From NCBI GenBank assembly GCA_900316295.1, contig ONCJ01000011.1, positions 1-64,000 on the forward strand: DNA of 64,000 bases. Reading direction: 5' to 3'. The position numbers and the translations under genes are program-made. Position 1 is the first letter of the stretch. Each line of letters starts with the position of its first letter. This DNA is from an uncultured Prevotella sp. (GTDB lineage Bacteria; Bacteroidota; Bacteroidia; Bacteroidales; Bacteroidaceae). Below, piece after piece: positions 50,737 to 59,130 of this stretch. The notes under the pieces were generated by a model. The model saw only the letters and a program-made list of their open reading frames with translations. It searched no databases and was not told the origin of the DNA.

Positions 50737-52176
50737 TTATTTTCTTTTCAATCTCGCTACTATCCTGTCTACCGGCAAGTCCTTAACCACCACAACCGCC
50801 ATAAATGCTACGATGAGAAGCGTGTTGACAATGAGTGCCGCCCAAACGGGCAGTTGCGGACAGAGACGCGTCATCACCACATATATTATAAATGTAAGGA
50901 CGACATACATCGCCATCTCCTTTATAGGATAGTCTATGGGATAATATTTCTGTCCTACCAGATAGGACAGCACCATGGCTGTCATGTATCCCGCAAAACC
51001 TCCCCACGCACAAGCTGTATAGCCGTAACGAGGTACGAAGACCACATTGACAGCTATCAGTACCATACAGCCCACACCCGAGAACACGGCTCCCCAGATG
51101 GTCTTGTCAATGAGCTTGTACCAGAACGACAGATTGAAATATACTCCCATCATTATCTCGGCAGCCATCACTATGGGCACCACCTTGAGTCCTCCCCAGT
51201 AGTCACGACCGATGATATACTTCAGTATGTCCATATAGCCCACTACGGCAAGGAACGCCAGCAGGGTGAAGATGAGGAAGAACTTCATCGCCACAGCATA
51301 GTAGTCCTTCGAGTCCTTGTCCTTTGCCTTGCCAAACACTATCGGCTCGTAGGCATAGCGAAACGCCTGCGTTATCATCGCCATGATCATGGCTATCTTG
51401 AATACCGCCCCGTAGATGGCGAGTTGCTCCTTCATGTCGTCGCCAGGATAGAGATAGGGGAACAGCATCTTGTCGGCAGTCTGATTGAGTATGCCGGCAA
51501 TGCCCAGTATGAGTATGGGCCAGCTGTACGAGAGCATCCTCCTGAGCAGTGACGCGTCGAATCCATGGCGAAATCCTTGGAGTTCTTTCCAGAAGAAAAT
51601 GGTGATCAGCGAGGTACATACAAGGTTAATGACGAATGCTGCACGCGCATCATGACCATCCATACCTATATAGTATACGCAGTTGAGCAGGATGTTCATA
51701 AATATGAACAACAGCTTTAGCGCGGCAAACTTCAGCGGTTTCTTCTGGTAGCGCAGGTAGGCAAACGGTATGCACTGGAAGGCGTCGATGGCAACACATG
51801 TAAACATGCAGGCAATATACTCTGGATGGTCAGCATAGCCCATAATGCCAGACAGCGGCCGTAGGAACAACATGACCAGCACTACAAACAACGTCGAGGT
51901 GGCAGCCACCGACCACAGGGTGGTGGAATACACCTGCTCGGCGCGTTCGCCCTGCTTGTTGGCATAACGGAAGAAGGTGGTCTCCATGCCGTAGGTGAGC
52001 AATACCAGCAACAGCGCCACGTAGGCATACACATTGGTGATAACCCCGTACTCGCCGCTCGCTGCCGTCATCTTCATCGTATACAGCGGCACCAGCAGAT
52101 AGTTGAGGAATCTGCCAATGATGCTACTAAGTCCATATATAGCCGTGTCCTTGGCCAGTGATTTAAGATTTGCCAT
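50737..52176 (-). CDS. Polysaccharide flippase (MATE/MOP family)
   Basis: 479 residues, about 12-14 membrane segments, with the N-terminal SLAKDTAIYGLSSIIGRFLNYLLVPLYT typical of O-antigen and lipid-linked oligosaccharide flippases (Wzx/RfbX/MOP). It moves an undecaprenyl-linked or similar glycan across the inner membrane. No glycosyltransferases are adjacent, so the cargo is unknown. It is the first gene of a two-gene unit with the S46 peptidase and has a strong promoter. Confidence 0.88.
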   Translation of the reverse strand: MANLKSLAKDTAIYGLSSIIGRFLNYLLVPLYTMKMTAASGEYGVITNVYAYVALLLVLLTYGMETTFFRYANKQGERAEQVYSTTLWSVAATSTLFVVLVMLFLRPLSGIMGYADHPEYIACMFTCVAIDAFQCIPFAYLRYQKKPLKFAALKLLFIFMNILLNCVYYIGMDGHDARAAFVINLVCTSLITIFFWKELQGFRHGFDASLLRRMLSYSWPILILGIAGILNQTADKMLFPYLYPGDDMKEQLAIYGAVFKIAMIMAMITQAFRYAYEPIVFGKAKDKDSKDYYAVAMKFFLIFTLLAFLAVVGYMDILKYIIGRDYWGGLKVVPIVMAAEIMMGVYFNLSFWYKLIDKTIWGAVFSGVGCMVLIAVNVVFVPRYGYTACAWGGFAGYMTAMVLSYLVGQKYYPIDYPIKEMAMYVVLTFIIYVVMTRLCPQLPVWAALIVNTLLIVAFMAVVVVKDLPVDRIVARLKRK

Positions 52177-52211
52177 CGTTATTTGTGTACTTCACGATTT
52201 TTTTGTGTGTG

Positions 52212-52242
52212 CAAAGGTACGTAATAACGAACTAATCGCAAA
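52212..52242 (-). promoter_or_regulatory. Promoter for the flippase-S46 unit
   Basis: On the minus strand: TTTG (complement of CAAA 52239-52242), 19 bases, TACCTTTG (complement of CAAAGGTA 52212-52219). Exact spacing. Confidence 0.8.
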
Positions 52243-52325
52243 AGGAAATTTTGCATTTCTTGCCAAGCAAGACTCATCAAAACATCTCCCTAACCTATTC
52301 TGCATTAAAATTAAGTACTATTTTT

Positions 52326-52356
52326 TTTGGATTATTACCATTTTTTTTTACTTTTG
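52326..52356 (+). promoter_or_regulatory. Promoter for the Na/Pi cotransporter
   Basis: TTTG (52326-52329), 19 bases, TACTTTTG (52349-52356), then 22 bases to the ATG. Confidence 0.8.
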
Positions 52357-52378
52357 CAGACACAAATCACAAACTCTT

Positions 52379-54100
52379 ATGTCTATTTGGATTATTTTCA
52401 AGCTCATCGGCTCACTAGCATTGCTGATGTTCGGTATGAAGTCGATGAGTGAGGCCCTGCAGAAGATGGCGGGCTCCCACCTGAGACACGTCTTGGGTGC
52501 AATGACTACTAACAGGTTTACGGGACTCCTTACGGGTATGTTTGTCACTGCGGCGGTACAGTCGTCTACGGCAACGACGGTGATGACTGTGTCATTTGTC
52601 AATGCCGGACTGCTGACGCTGGCACAAGCCATATCGGTAATCATGGGAGCCAACATCGGTACGACGCTGACGGCATGGATCATGTCGGCAGGCTTCTCGT
52701 TCAACATTGCCGACTTCGTATACCCAGCGTTCTTCATCGCCATTATACTGATATACAGCAAGAAGAAACGATACATAGGCGACTTCCTGTTTGGTATCTC
52801 GTTCATGTTTCTTGGACTGGGCACACTTCGACAGACAGGCATCGACATGCATCTGGGCGACAACCAGGCAGTATTAGACTTCTTCGCCTCGTTCGATCCC
52901 GACAGCTACATCACCACACTGGTGTTCCTACTGCTCGGTGGCATACTGACCTTCTGCGTGCAGTCGTCAGCAGCAGTGATGGCTATAACGATGATCCTCT
53001 GTTCGAGTGGCGTACTGCCGATATATCAGGGTATCGCTCTGGTGATGGGCGAGAATATCGGTACCACCGTGACTTCCAACCTGGCAGCAATGACCGCTAA
53101 CACGCAAGCACGGCGAGCGGCGTTTGCCCACATGTTCTTCAACCTGTTCGGCGTATGCTGGATGTTGCTTGTCTTCAAGCCATTTGTTGACATGTGTTGC
53201 GGATTCGTGGGCTATGATGTCGACATGCAGAAAGAGGTGGTAGGCAATGCCGAATTCCTCAAGAACGCCGCCAAGCTGTCGTTCGTACTGGCAGCCTTCC
53301 ATACAGCCTTCAACCTTGCCAACACATCCATCCTTATCTGGTTCATACCACAGATAGAGAAGATAGTATGCCGAGTGATAAAAACAAAGAAGAGCGAGGG
53401 CGAGGAAGAGGAGTTCCGCCTCCACTTTATTACAGCTGGCTTCATGAAGACGCCTGAACTCTCGGTGCTTGAAGCCCAGAAGGAGATACAACAGTTTGCT
53501 GTACGTATACAGAGAATGTTCGGAATGGTACGCGAGCTGGTACACGAGAAGAACGAGGGTACCTTTGTCAAGGAGTTCTCACGCATAGAGAAATATGAGG
53601 GCATCAGTGACAACATGGAGATAGAGATTGCCAAATATCTCGAAGAGGTCAGCGACGCCCACCTGTCAGACGAGACTAAGGGCAAGATACGTGCCATGCT
53701 GCGCGAGATAAGCGAGATAGAGAGTATCGGCGACTCGTGCTATAACATCGCAAGAACACTCAACCGACGCATCAAGGGCAAGGAAGATTTCACCGAGCTA
53801 CAGTATGACCACATGCACCAAATGATGGAGCTCACCGATCAAGCCCTGAGCCAGATGAACTCCATACTGGTGAACTATCGTGAGCAGAACGACGTCAACC
53901 GCTCATTCAACATCGAAAACGAAATCAACAACTTCCGCAACCAGCTGAAGTCGCAGAACATCAACGATATTGATGACCATAAGTACACCTACGCCATCGG
54001 TACGATGTATATGGACATCATCAACGAATGTGAGAAGCTGGGCGACTATGTCGTCAATGTTGTCGAAGCTCGTATGGGTACAAAGCAAAGAGGAGCATAA
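52379..54100 (+). CDS. Na+/phosphate cotransporter family protein with PhoU-like domain
   Basis: 573 residues from ATG 52379 (MSIWIIFKLIGSLALLMFGMKSMSEAL). The frame extends upstream to 52103 but would overlap the divergent gene and pass the promoter. It has two inverted repeats of the Na/Pi-cotransporter (NptA) type with QSSTATTVMTVSFVNAG and QSSAAVMAITMIL (the QSS motifs), about 8 membrane helices (1-330), then a cytoplasmic PhoU-like helical domain (about 370-560). It takes up phosphate with sodium, or exports it. A perfect terminator follows. Confidence 0.92.
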   Translation: MSIWIIFKLIGSLALLMFGMKSMSEALQKMAGSHLRHVLGAMTTNRFTGLLTGMFVTAAVQSSTATTVMTVSFVNAGLLTLAQAISVIMGANIGTTLTAWIMSAGFSFNIADFVYPAFFIAIILIYSKKKRYIGDFLFGISFMFLGLGTLRQTGIDMHLGDNQAVLDFFASFDPDSYITTLVFLLLGGILTFCVQSSAAVMAITMILCSSGVLPIYQGIALVMGENIGTTVTSNLAAMTANTQARRAAFAHMFFNLFGVCWMLLVFKPFVDMCCGFVGYDVDMQKEVVGNAEFLKNAAKLSFVLAAFHTAFNLANTSILIWFIPQIEKIVCRVIKTKKSEGEEEEFRLHFITAGFMKTPELSVLEAQKEIQQFAVRIQRMFGMVRELVHEKNEGTFVKEFSRIEKYEGISDNMEIEIAKYLEEVSDAHLSDETKGKIRAMLREISEIESIGDSCYNIARTLNRRIKGKEDFTELQYDHMHQMMELTDQALSQMNSILVNYREQNDVNRSFNIENEINNFRNQLKSQNINDIDDHKYTYAIGTMYMDIINECEKLGDYVVNVVEARMGTKQRGA

Positions 54101-54128
54101 AAAACATAAAAGCAAAACACGCAAAAAC

Positions 54129-54160
54129 GAGAGGAGCCTCAGTCGAGGCTCCTCTCTTTT
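54129..54160. terminator. Terminator after the Na/Pi cotransporter
   Basis: GAGAGGAGCCTC (54129-54140), loop AGTC, GAGGCTCCTCTC (54145-54156), TTTT. It is a 12-bp perfect stem and may also serve the convergent gene at 54179. Confidence 0.9.
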
Positions 54161-54178
54161 ATATGCTTGTCGAGTTTT

Positions 54179-55588
54179 TTAATATCTCTCTATTACGTTA
54201 CTGATACCCTCCATGATAACCATATCAGTATCACCTATTTCATAAGCAGAAGGGTGGCGGATCTCACATCCCGCCATCTTTACTACTGCACCGAGATGGA
54301 ACAACTTGCCCTTGTTGTCTTCCCAACGACAGGAGTTGAAACGCACATTCTCACAGTCGCCGTCAACATTGACCAACGTGAACTCACGACAACGCAGGAA
54401 CTGGCAGTTGTCGAACAGGAGGTTATGGGTGTCATGCACCTCCATGATACCATATGAGCAGTCGCGAATGGTGGTTTTCTCAAACGTCAGGTCCCTTACA
54501 GCACGTGTCTCCAGTCCATACGTACCACAGCCATACAGGTCGCAGCCCTTCACATCTATTCCCTCAGAGTCCTCAAACAGCAGTACGCCACCCTCACAAT
54601 AGCCCTCCTCTGTATGTCCTATGGTGAGATTTTCTATCGTGACGAGCGAGCATTTGTAGAAGTTCAGCACGTTGGCATAACGCGGTTCCACCACTATATA
54701 GCAGTCACCCGACCCACGTATGGTGAGGTTGTCTACATTGATCAATTCCAGCTGTCTGCCGTCGTTGCGTTCGCAAGCCACGATAGCCTGTTCGGTACCC
54801 TTGCGCAAGGCATGATAGTCTTCCCTCACATATCTACCATCATAGCTAAAGAAGCCATCCTCCCTAAGAACCTTCGTGAGGTTGAGCACCGTTCCTGGCT
54901 TCAGTATCACCGTACGATTGCTCCCTAATGCCGAAATAAACTCGTATTCGTTGCTTACCTCTATGATCTGATCCTCACTACTGCCCATCTCGCCATCCGT
55001 TGCAAAGAGTCCTACCGCCTGCGCATATGCCATCATGTCGAGGTTTACTCGCTCAATAATGTTCTTCTTCTCTTTCTTCTGAACCTTGTTAATCATCTTC
55101 TGCAGCACTTCCGGATGTATCTGGCTGAGGAACTTCTGGTTCATCACCCATGAGCTGACCACGTTCACCGGATTCTGTTCGTTCTCCATGAACCGTTGTT
55201 TCTTAGCCAAGTCAGAGAGTTTGTCGGTAGTCAATACCAGTACCTGTCCTACGGAATGTTCCTCGGGATAGAACTCCAGAAACTTCATGCCCGACTGGTT
55301 GACATAGTGCACTCTGCTTCCAAACAAACAACCGTATGGAGCCACATCATTGGTATGTGCTTTTATGAGCTTATATTCGCCAGGAGTCTTGCCCACCTTT
55401 TGCAGTTTGATAACAGCATTGTCGCCCTCACTGTCCTTACCATTAAGGTATATCCCCTTGTCTACTATCGACACCACATACCTCATCTGTCCGTCCCAGA
55501 ACACATCGTTCTGTCGGATCACCTGTGCCTGAGCCTCAACGAAGGCGCACATACACATCACTACCGATACTAATAATTGCTTTCTCAT
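54179..55588 (-). CDS. Secreted right-handed beta-helix protein
   Basis: 469 residues with a signal peptide (MRKQLLVSVVMCMCAFVEAQA). The C-terminal half (about 210-469) shows parallel beta-helix spacing (NLTIRGSGDCYIVV, DLTFEKTTIRDCSYGIMEV, FDNCQFLRCREFTLV), a fold shared with pectate lyases and other sugar-acting enzymes. No clear catalytic residues were identified. The N-terminal part holds FWDGQMRYVVSIVDKGIYLNGKD. A role in carbohydrate binding or degradation is possible but not shown. Confidence 0.82.
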   Translation of the reverse strand: MRKQLLVSVVMCMCAFVEAQAQVIRQNDVFWDGQMRYVVSIVDKGIYLNGKDSEGDNAVIKLQKVGKTPGEYKLIKAHTNDVAPYGCLFGSRVHYVNQSGMKFLEFYPEEHSVGQVLVLTTDKLSDLAKKQRFMENEQNPVNVVSSWVMNQKFLSQIHPEVLQKMINKVQKKEKKNIIERVNLDMMAYAQAVGLFATDGEMGSSEDQIIEVSNEYEFISALGSNRTVILKPGTVLNLTKVLREDGFFSYDGRYVREDYHALRKGTEQAIVACERNDGRQLELINVDNLTIRGSGDCYIVVEPRYANVLNFYKCSLVTIENLTIGHTEEGYCEGGVLLFEDSEGIDVKGCDLYGCGTYGLETRAVRDLTFEKTTIRDCSYGIMEVHDTHNLLFDNCQFLRCREFTLVNVDGDCENVRFNSCRWEDNKGKLFHLGAVVKMAGCEIRHPSAYEIGDTDMVIMEGISNVIERY

Positions 55589-55637
55589 AGGTTTTTGAGT
55601 TTTTAGTTAACTAAAATATTTCTTTTTATCTAAATCT

Positions 55638-56294
55638 TTACAAATACTCCATCAGTATGTCCCAGACGGCTATGATGTGGCAAACGGAGCCCGCAAGCAC
55701 AAAGAAATGGAACACCGAGTGCATGAATTTACGCTTGTTGAGCGAGTAGAACACAGCTCCGGTGATGTATGCCACACCCTCGGCGATGATCCATACCACC
55801 GCCGCCGTACTCACCGAGTCGACAAGGGGCTTAAAGGCTACGAGCACACTAAGTCCCATACCGATAAAGCAGAGGGTCTCCAGATTGCTATGGTCCTTCA
55901 GTTGGCGGAACGCCATCACCGTACCCACTATGGCGCATAGCCACACAAAGGCGAACAGCGACCAGCCCCAGTAGCCTTGCTCGCGCAGTGCCACAAGTGT
56001 GATGGGCGAATAGCTGCCGGCGATATGCCAGTAGATGGCAGCATGATCCCACCGTCGGAGTCGTTCTTTCCATACCGAGCGTGCCGAGAGTGCATGATAC
56101 CACGTGGAAGCGACATACGACATCAGCATACCGAAGAGATAGAGCGACACACCAAATGTCGCCCACCCATTGCCTCGGGTGGCACACCATATTATAAATA
56201 ATGTGCCGACGACCGCTGCCAGCACTATCCCGCCAGCATGCGACCACGAGTTCCACAGCTCTTCCTTGTGACTAAAATATATCTTCCATTTCAT
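55638..56294 (-). CDS. Hemolysin III / PAQR family membrane protein
   Basis: 218 residues with about 7 membrane segments. N-terminal FSHKEELWNSWSHAGGIVLA, then ASTWYHALSARSVWKERLRRWDHAAIYWHIAGSYSP and, near the C-terminus, FHFFVLAGSVCHIIAVW carry the conserved His/Asp residues of the PAQR/YqfA family (possible zinc hydrolases). The hemolysin name is historical. No operon partner is evident. Confidence 0.9.
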   Translation of the reverse strand: MKWKIYFSHKEELWNSWSHAGGIVLAAVVGTLFIIWCATRGNGWATFGVSLYLFGMLMSYVASTWYHALSARSVWKERLRRWDHAAIYWHIAGSYSPITLVALREQGYWGWSLFAFVWLCAIVGTVMAFRQLKDHSNLETLCFIGMGLSVLVAFKPLVDSVSTAAVVWIIAEGVAYITGAVFYSLNKRKFMHSVFHFFVLAGSVCHIIAVWDILMEYL

Positions 56295-56411
56295 AGTAAC
56301 GATTGCAAAGATAGCATTTTTTCAAAAAAAAAGAGAGAATTATTCGTTTAATTCGTGGATTTCGTGGTTGCATGAGTATAAAGAAAGAATAATTCGTGGT
56401 AGTAGGACTCG

Positions 56412-58574
56412 TCAGAATCCTACGGCGCGACGTTGGCGCAGCTCTACGGTCTGCGTATTGAACTTACGCATCGCCGCCTCCACGTCTTCCACTTCTATCC
56501 GCTGATAGGTGTCTCGTGTGAAGGCGTGAGGCATACTTACGAGCCGGTCTGCCATCGCAGGGATGATGCCGTTGTTGACAAACTGCTCCACCCATCGGGC
56601 GTTACTGAAGTTCTTGGAGTGCTGCTTCACCATGCTGTCAATGCTCCACCTCAGCTTTTCGCGCGCCTGCTCCGACAGCACGTACTCGTCTTTTTGGAAC
56701 TGCAGGTCGGCTATCTCCATCAGTTCGTCGGTGGTATAGTCGGCAAAACGGAATTTATTAGGAAATCTTCCTACGAGTCCCGGGTTCATCGACATCAGCT
56801 TGTCCATCTCCTTCTCATATCCGGCAAACACTATCAGCATGTCGGGGTCTTTCTGACTGAGCACCGTCAGCAAACATTCTACGGCATGCCTGCCGAAATC
56901 TCGGTCGTCGTCTGAGCCATATAGGGTGTAAGCCTCATCTATGAAGAGAACGTTGCCACGTGCCTCTTGCAGTATCTGCTGCATGTTGTTCTCGGTGTCA
57001 CCGATGTACTGTCCCACGATGCGAGGACGGTCTACGGCTATCACCTCACCCTTAGAGAGCAGTCCCAACGAGTGGTAGATGCGTCCGAGCATACGAGCGA
57101 CGGTGGTCTTGCCCGTCCCCGGGTTGCCTGTGAAGATGGCGTGATGTACGGTAGCAGACTTGGCTGGCAGCCCCAACTGTCGGCGCTGGGCAAAGAAGCG
57201 CATGCGGTTGGCAAGTGTGGCGATGTCGTTCTTTATCTCTTTCAGACCAATCATCGCCTGCAGGTCAGCCATCGCCCGCTCGTATTCGTCGCCGCTGTCT
57301 TCGTTGGCAAAGTCGTCGATGTCTTCGGGTTGCACCTTACTGATGTCATACTGCAATGTGATTTGCATTCCGGAGATACATCGTGTGGTGTACGCCTCAG
57401 CCATTTTCGTGACAATTTTCTCCATTTCATCGTCACCCCAGCGGGTTGCCTTACCACTCTTATATGCTCTGCTGAACATCTTTTGTGCCTTCACCACGGC
57501 TGCGTCAGAGAGCGTCAGGTTGTGACGACTACAGCTACGCAGGAAGAGCTGCATCAGGTCTTTGTCGTCAAACTCCTCCACCACCATCCTGTTCTTTGGC
57601 TGGAAATAGTCGGTGAGCGACGGGTTCTGGTCGAGCAGTTCATCGAGTTTCTGCCTCGTCCCCATCAGTATGATACTGTAGCTCTCCGAGCGCAGGTATC
57701 GTGCCAACGTCATCAGCACGCTCTTGCCTCCCTTTCTCAGCAGAGCACCGACGTTGTGTAGCAGCAAGGTGTACTCTATCCGTTCGTTAGGGTCCTGGCG
57801 GTCGTATTCCTCGGGGTCGAAATCTCTTTTTAACACGCCGCTCGTCCCGTAGCTGTTGCTAAGATCGGTAGCGTCGAGACATAGCATATTACAGTCTACC
57901 GACTTATACCTCCCGGGGAAATGAGCCGCCCAGCTGAGTAGTTCGCCCAACCATGAGAGCCTGAGATTGTCTCTCGTCTCTATCATATAGTGTCGGCACA
58001 ACTGTAGCTCGCTCTCGCCATAGAGGTCTCTCTGCCCGTTGAGCGTGGTCTCATGGATGCGTCGCATCATCATCGTCGTCACCTGTCGCAAACCAGGATA
58101 GCGGTATATCTCCATATATTGAGATATGCTGCAGAAGAAGTATTCCAGCAGTTCGTCCTCATCGCTCATACATTCACATAGTGCACAGCTCACGGGAGTG
58201 AAGTTGTGGCGGTCGTCCAGCTGCCAGTTGATGAGCACAACCGTACTCTTGGCGTATCTGACCAGCATCACATACCTGCCCGCATACCACACGCTCTCGC
58301 CTTTCAGCTCCATCTTCAGTCGCCGCAGCGTCCGCATCGTATCTTTCTCGTCGGTGATAAGGCTCGACCACCCCACTACCTGATGTCTGTCGTCGAGCAT
58401 CAGTATCTTACACCGTTCGTCCTTCAGTATTGTTGTCGCAAGAGTCAGAGTCACATTCAGATTGCTAATAAAACACACATCATCCGCATCAATATCTTTC
58501 CTCTTCGGTTCTATCTTGATGTTTCTCAGAATAGTACCGTCGAAGAGTCTGTAATTGTCTTTTTGCTTTGTCAT
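56412..58574 (-). CDS. CbxX/CfqX-type AAA+ ATPase with a degenerate first ATPase half
   Basis: 720 residues. The C-terminal AAA domain (about 460-690) is complete: P-loop TGNPGTGKTTVARMLGRIYH, VGQYIGDTENNMQQIL, Walker B NVLFIDEAYTLY, and VGRFPNKFRFADYT. The part at about 230-400 looks like a second ATPase fold without a P-loop (LLLHNVGALLRKGG, IILMGTRQKLDELLDQNPS, YFQPKNRMVVEEFDDKDL), parallel to the NPGLVGRF region. CbxX-like ATPases remodel enzymes or secretion proteins; the partner here is not known. It lies behind a long, structured leader and a strong promoter at 58984. Confidence 0.82.
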   Translation of the reverse strand: MTKQKDNYRLFDGTILRNIKIEPKRKDIDADDVCFISNLNVTLTLATTILKDERCKILMLDDRHQVVGWSSLITDEKDTMRTLRRLKMELKGESVWYAGRYVMLVRYAKSTVVLINWQLDDRHNFTPVSCALCECMSDEDELLEYFFCSISQYMEIYRYPGLRQVTTMMMRRIHETTLNGQRDLYGESELQLCRHYMIETRDNLRLSWLGELLSWAAHFPGRYKSVDCNMLCLDATDLSNSYGTSGVLKRDFDPEEYDRQDPNERIEYTLLLHNVGALLRKGGKSVLMTLARYLRSESYSIILMGTRQKLDELLDQNPSLTDYFQPKNRMVVEEFDDKDLMQLFLRSCSRHNLTLSDAAVVKAQKMFSRAYKSGKATRWGDDEMEKIVTKMAEAYTTRCISGMQITLQYDISKVQPEDIDDFANEDSGDEYERAMADLQAMIGLKEIKNDIATLANRMRFFAQRRQLGLPAKSATVHHAIFTGNPGTGKTTVARMLGRIYHSLGLLSKGEVIAVDRPRIVGQYIGDTENNMQQILQEARGNVLFIDEAYTLYGSDDDRDFGRHAVECLLTVLSQKDPDMLIVFAGYEKEMDKLMSMNPGLVGRFPNKFRFADYTTDELMEIADLQFQKDEYVLSEQAREKLRWSIDSMVKQHSKNFSNARWVEQFVNNGIIPAMADRLVSMPHAFTRDTYQRIEVEDVEAAMRKFNTQTVELRQRRAVGF

Positions 58575-58983
58575 AAAAAATCAACTTCTTTAACTTCTTT
58601 AAATCCCTTAACTTCTTTAACTTCTTAAAAACAGAGATACAGGCTCTGACGACACACCATGAATGGGTCGTCTGCCTGGCATAGTCGGTTAAACAATCAA
58701 ACAAAACAAATCTGAATGTGAACTCCTATCCACACCAATATATGTATCAATATGTCAAAGAACACTGACCTCACCATCGGGGATTACCCCGACAGCATCG
58801 TAGCCGTCACGAGACACTATCGCCTACGTCGCGTGCTTCCAAAACATTTCTTCTGTCAGTCTTCTTTGTTCTCATATATTAGTGGGAAGTTTAGTGGTTT
58901 GGGGTGTGAAACGTTGAGTAAAAAGGTAGATGTGAGAGAATAGTATTTATCTGTTTACAATATCATAGTTCGAAATGGGGCTG
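58575..58983 (-). other. Long leader or candidate structured RNA upstream of the AAA gene
   Basis: Between the AAA ATG and its only good promoter lie about 400 bases without a convincing gene. Features seen: tandem GAAGTTAAAGAAGTTAAGG-like repeats (plus-strand 58581-58626); a perfect hairpin TCGGGG/CCCCGA with loop ATTA (58777-58792); a CGTAG/CTACG pair around 58800 and 58822. A plus-strand frame of 63 codons at 58752-58943 overlaps these hairpins and looks accidental. From 58992 to the rnr stop at 59131 I see nothing but the promoter's -33 box. Confidence 0.45.
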
Positions 58984-59014
58984 CAAAGATAATTCTTTTT
59001 CTCATACCGCCAAA
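58984..59014 (-). promoter_or_regulatory. Strong promoter reading toward the AAA gene
   Basis: On the minus strand: TTTG (complement of CAAA 59011-59014), 19 bases, TATCTTTG (complement of CAAAGATA 58984-58991). Both boxes and the spacing are exact. Confidence 0.75.
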
Positions 59015-59130
59015 CTTTTTCCCGACTTTTTTCATGTAGCCCCGTTTTTTCTGAACGAAAAGAACATAGACACACCTGTCGGACGAACACAGGAATGTCC
59101 CAAGTACACACCTTAAAAGACGGATTCTTT

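Noticed and set aside
52103-52378. N-terminal extension of the Na/Pi cotransporter
   Set aside because: It would overlap the divergent flippase gene and run through an exact promoter; the internal ATG at 52379 fits the family.
58752-58943. 63-codon plus-strand frame
   Set aside because: It overlaps perfect hairpins on the leader of the AAA gene and has no protein-like features; kept as part of the leader description.
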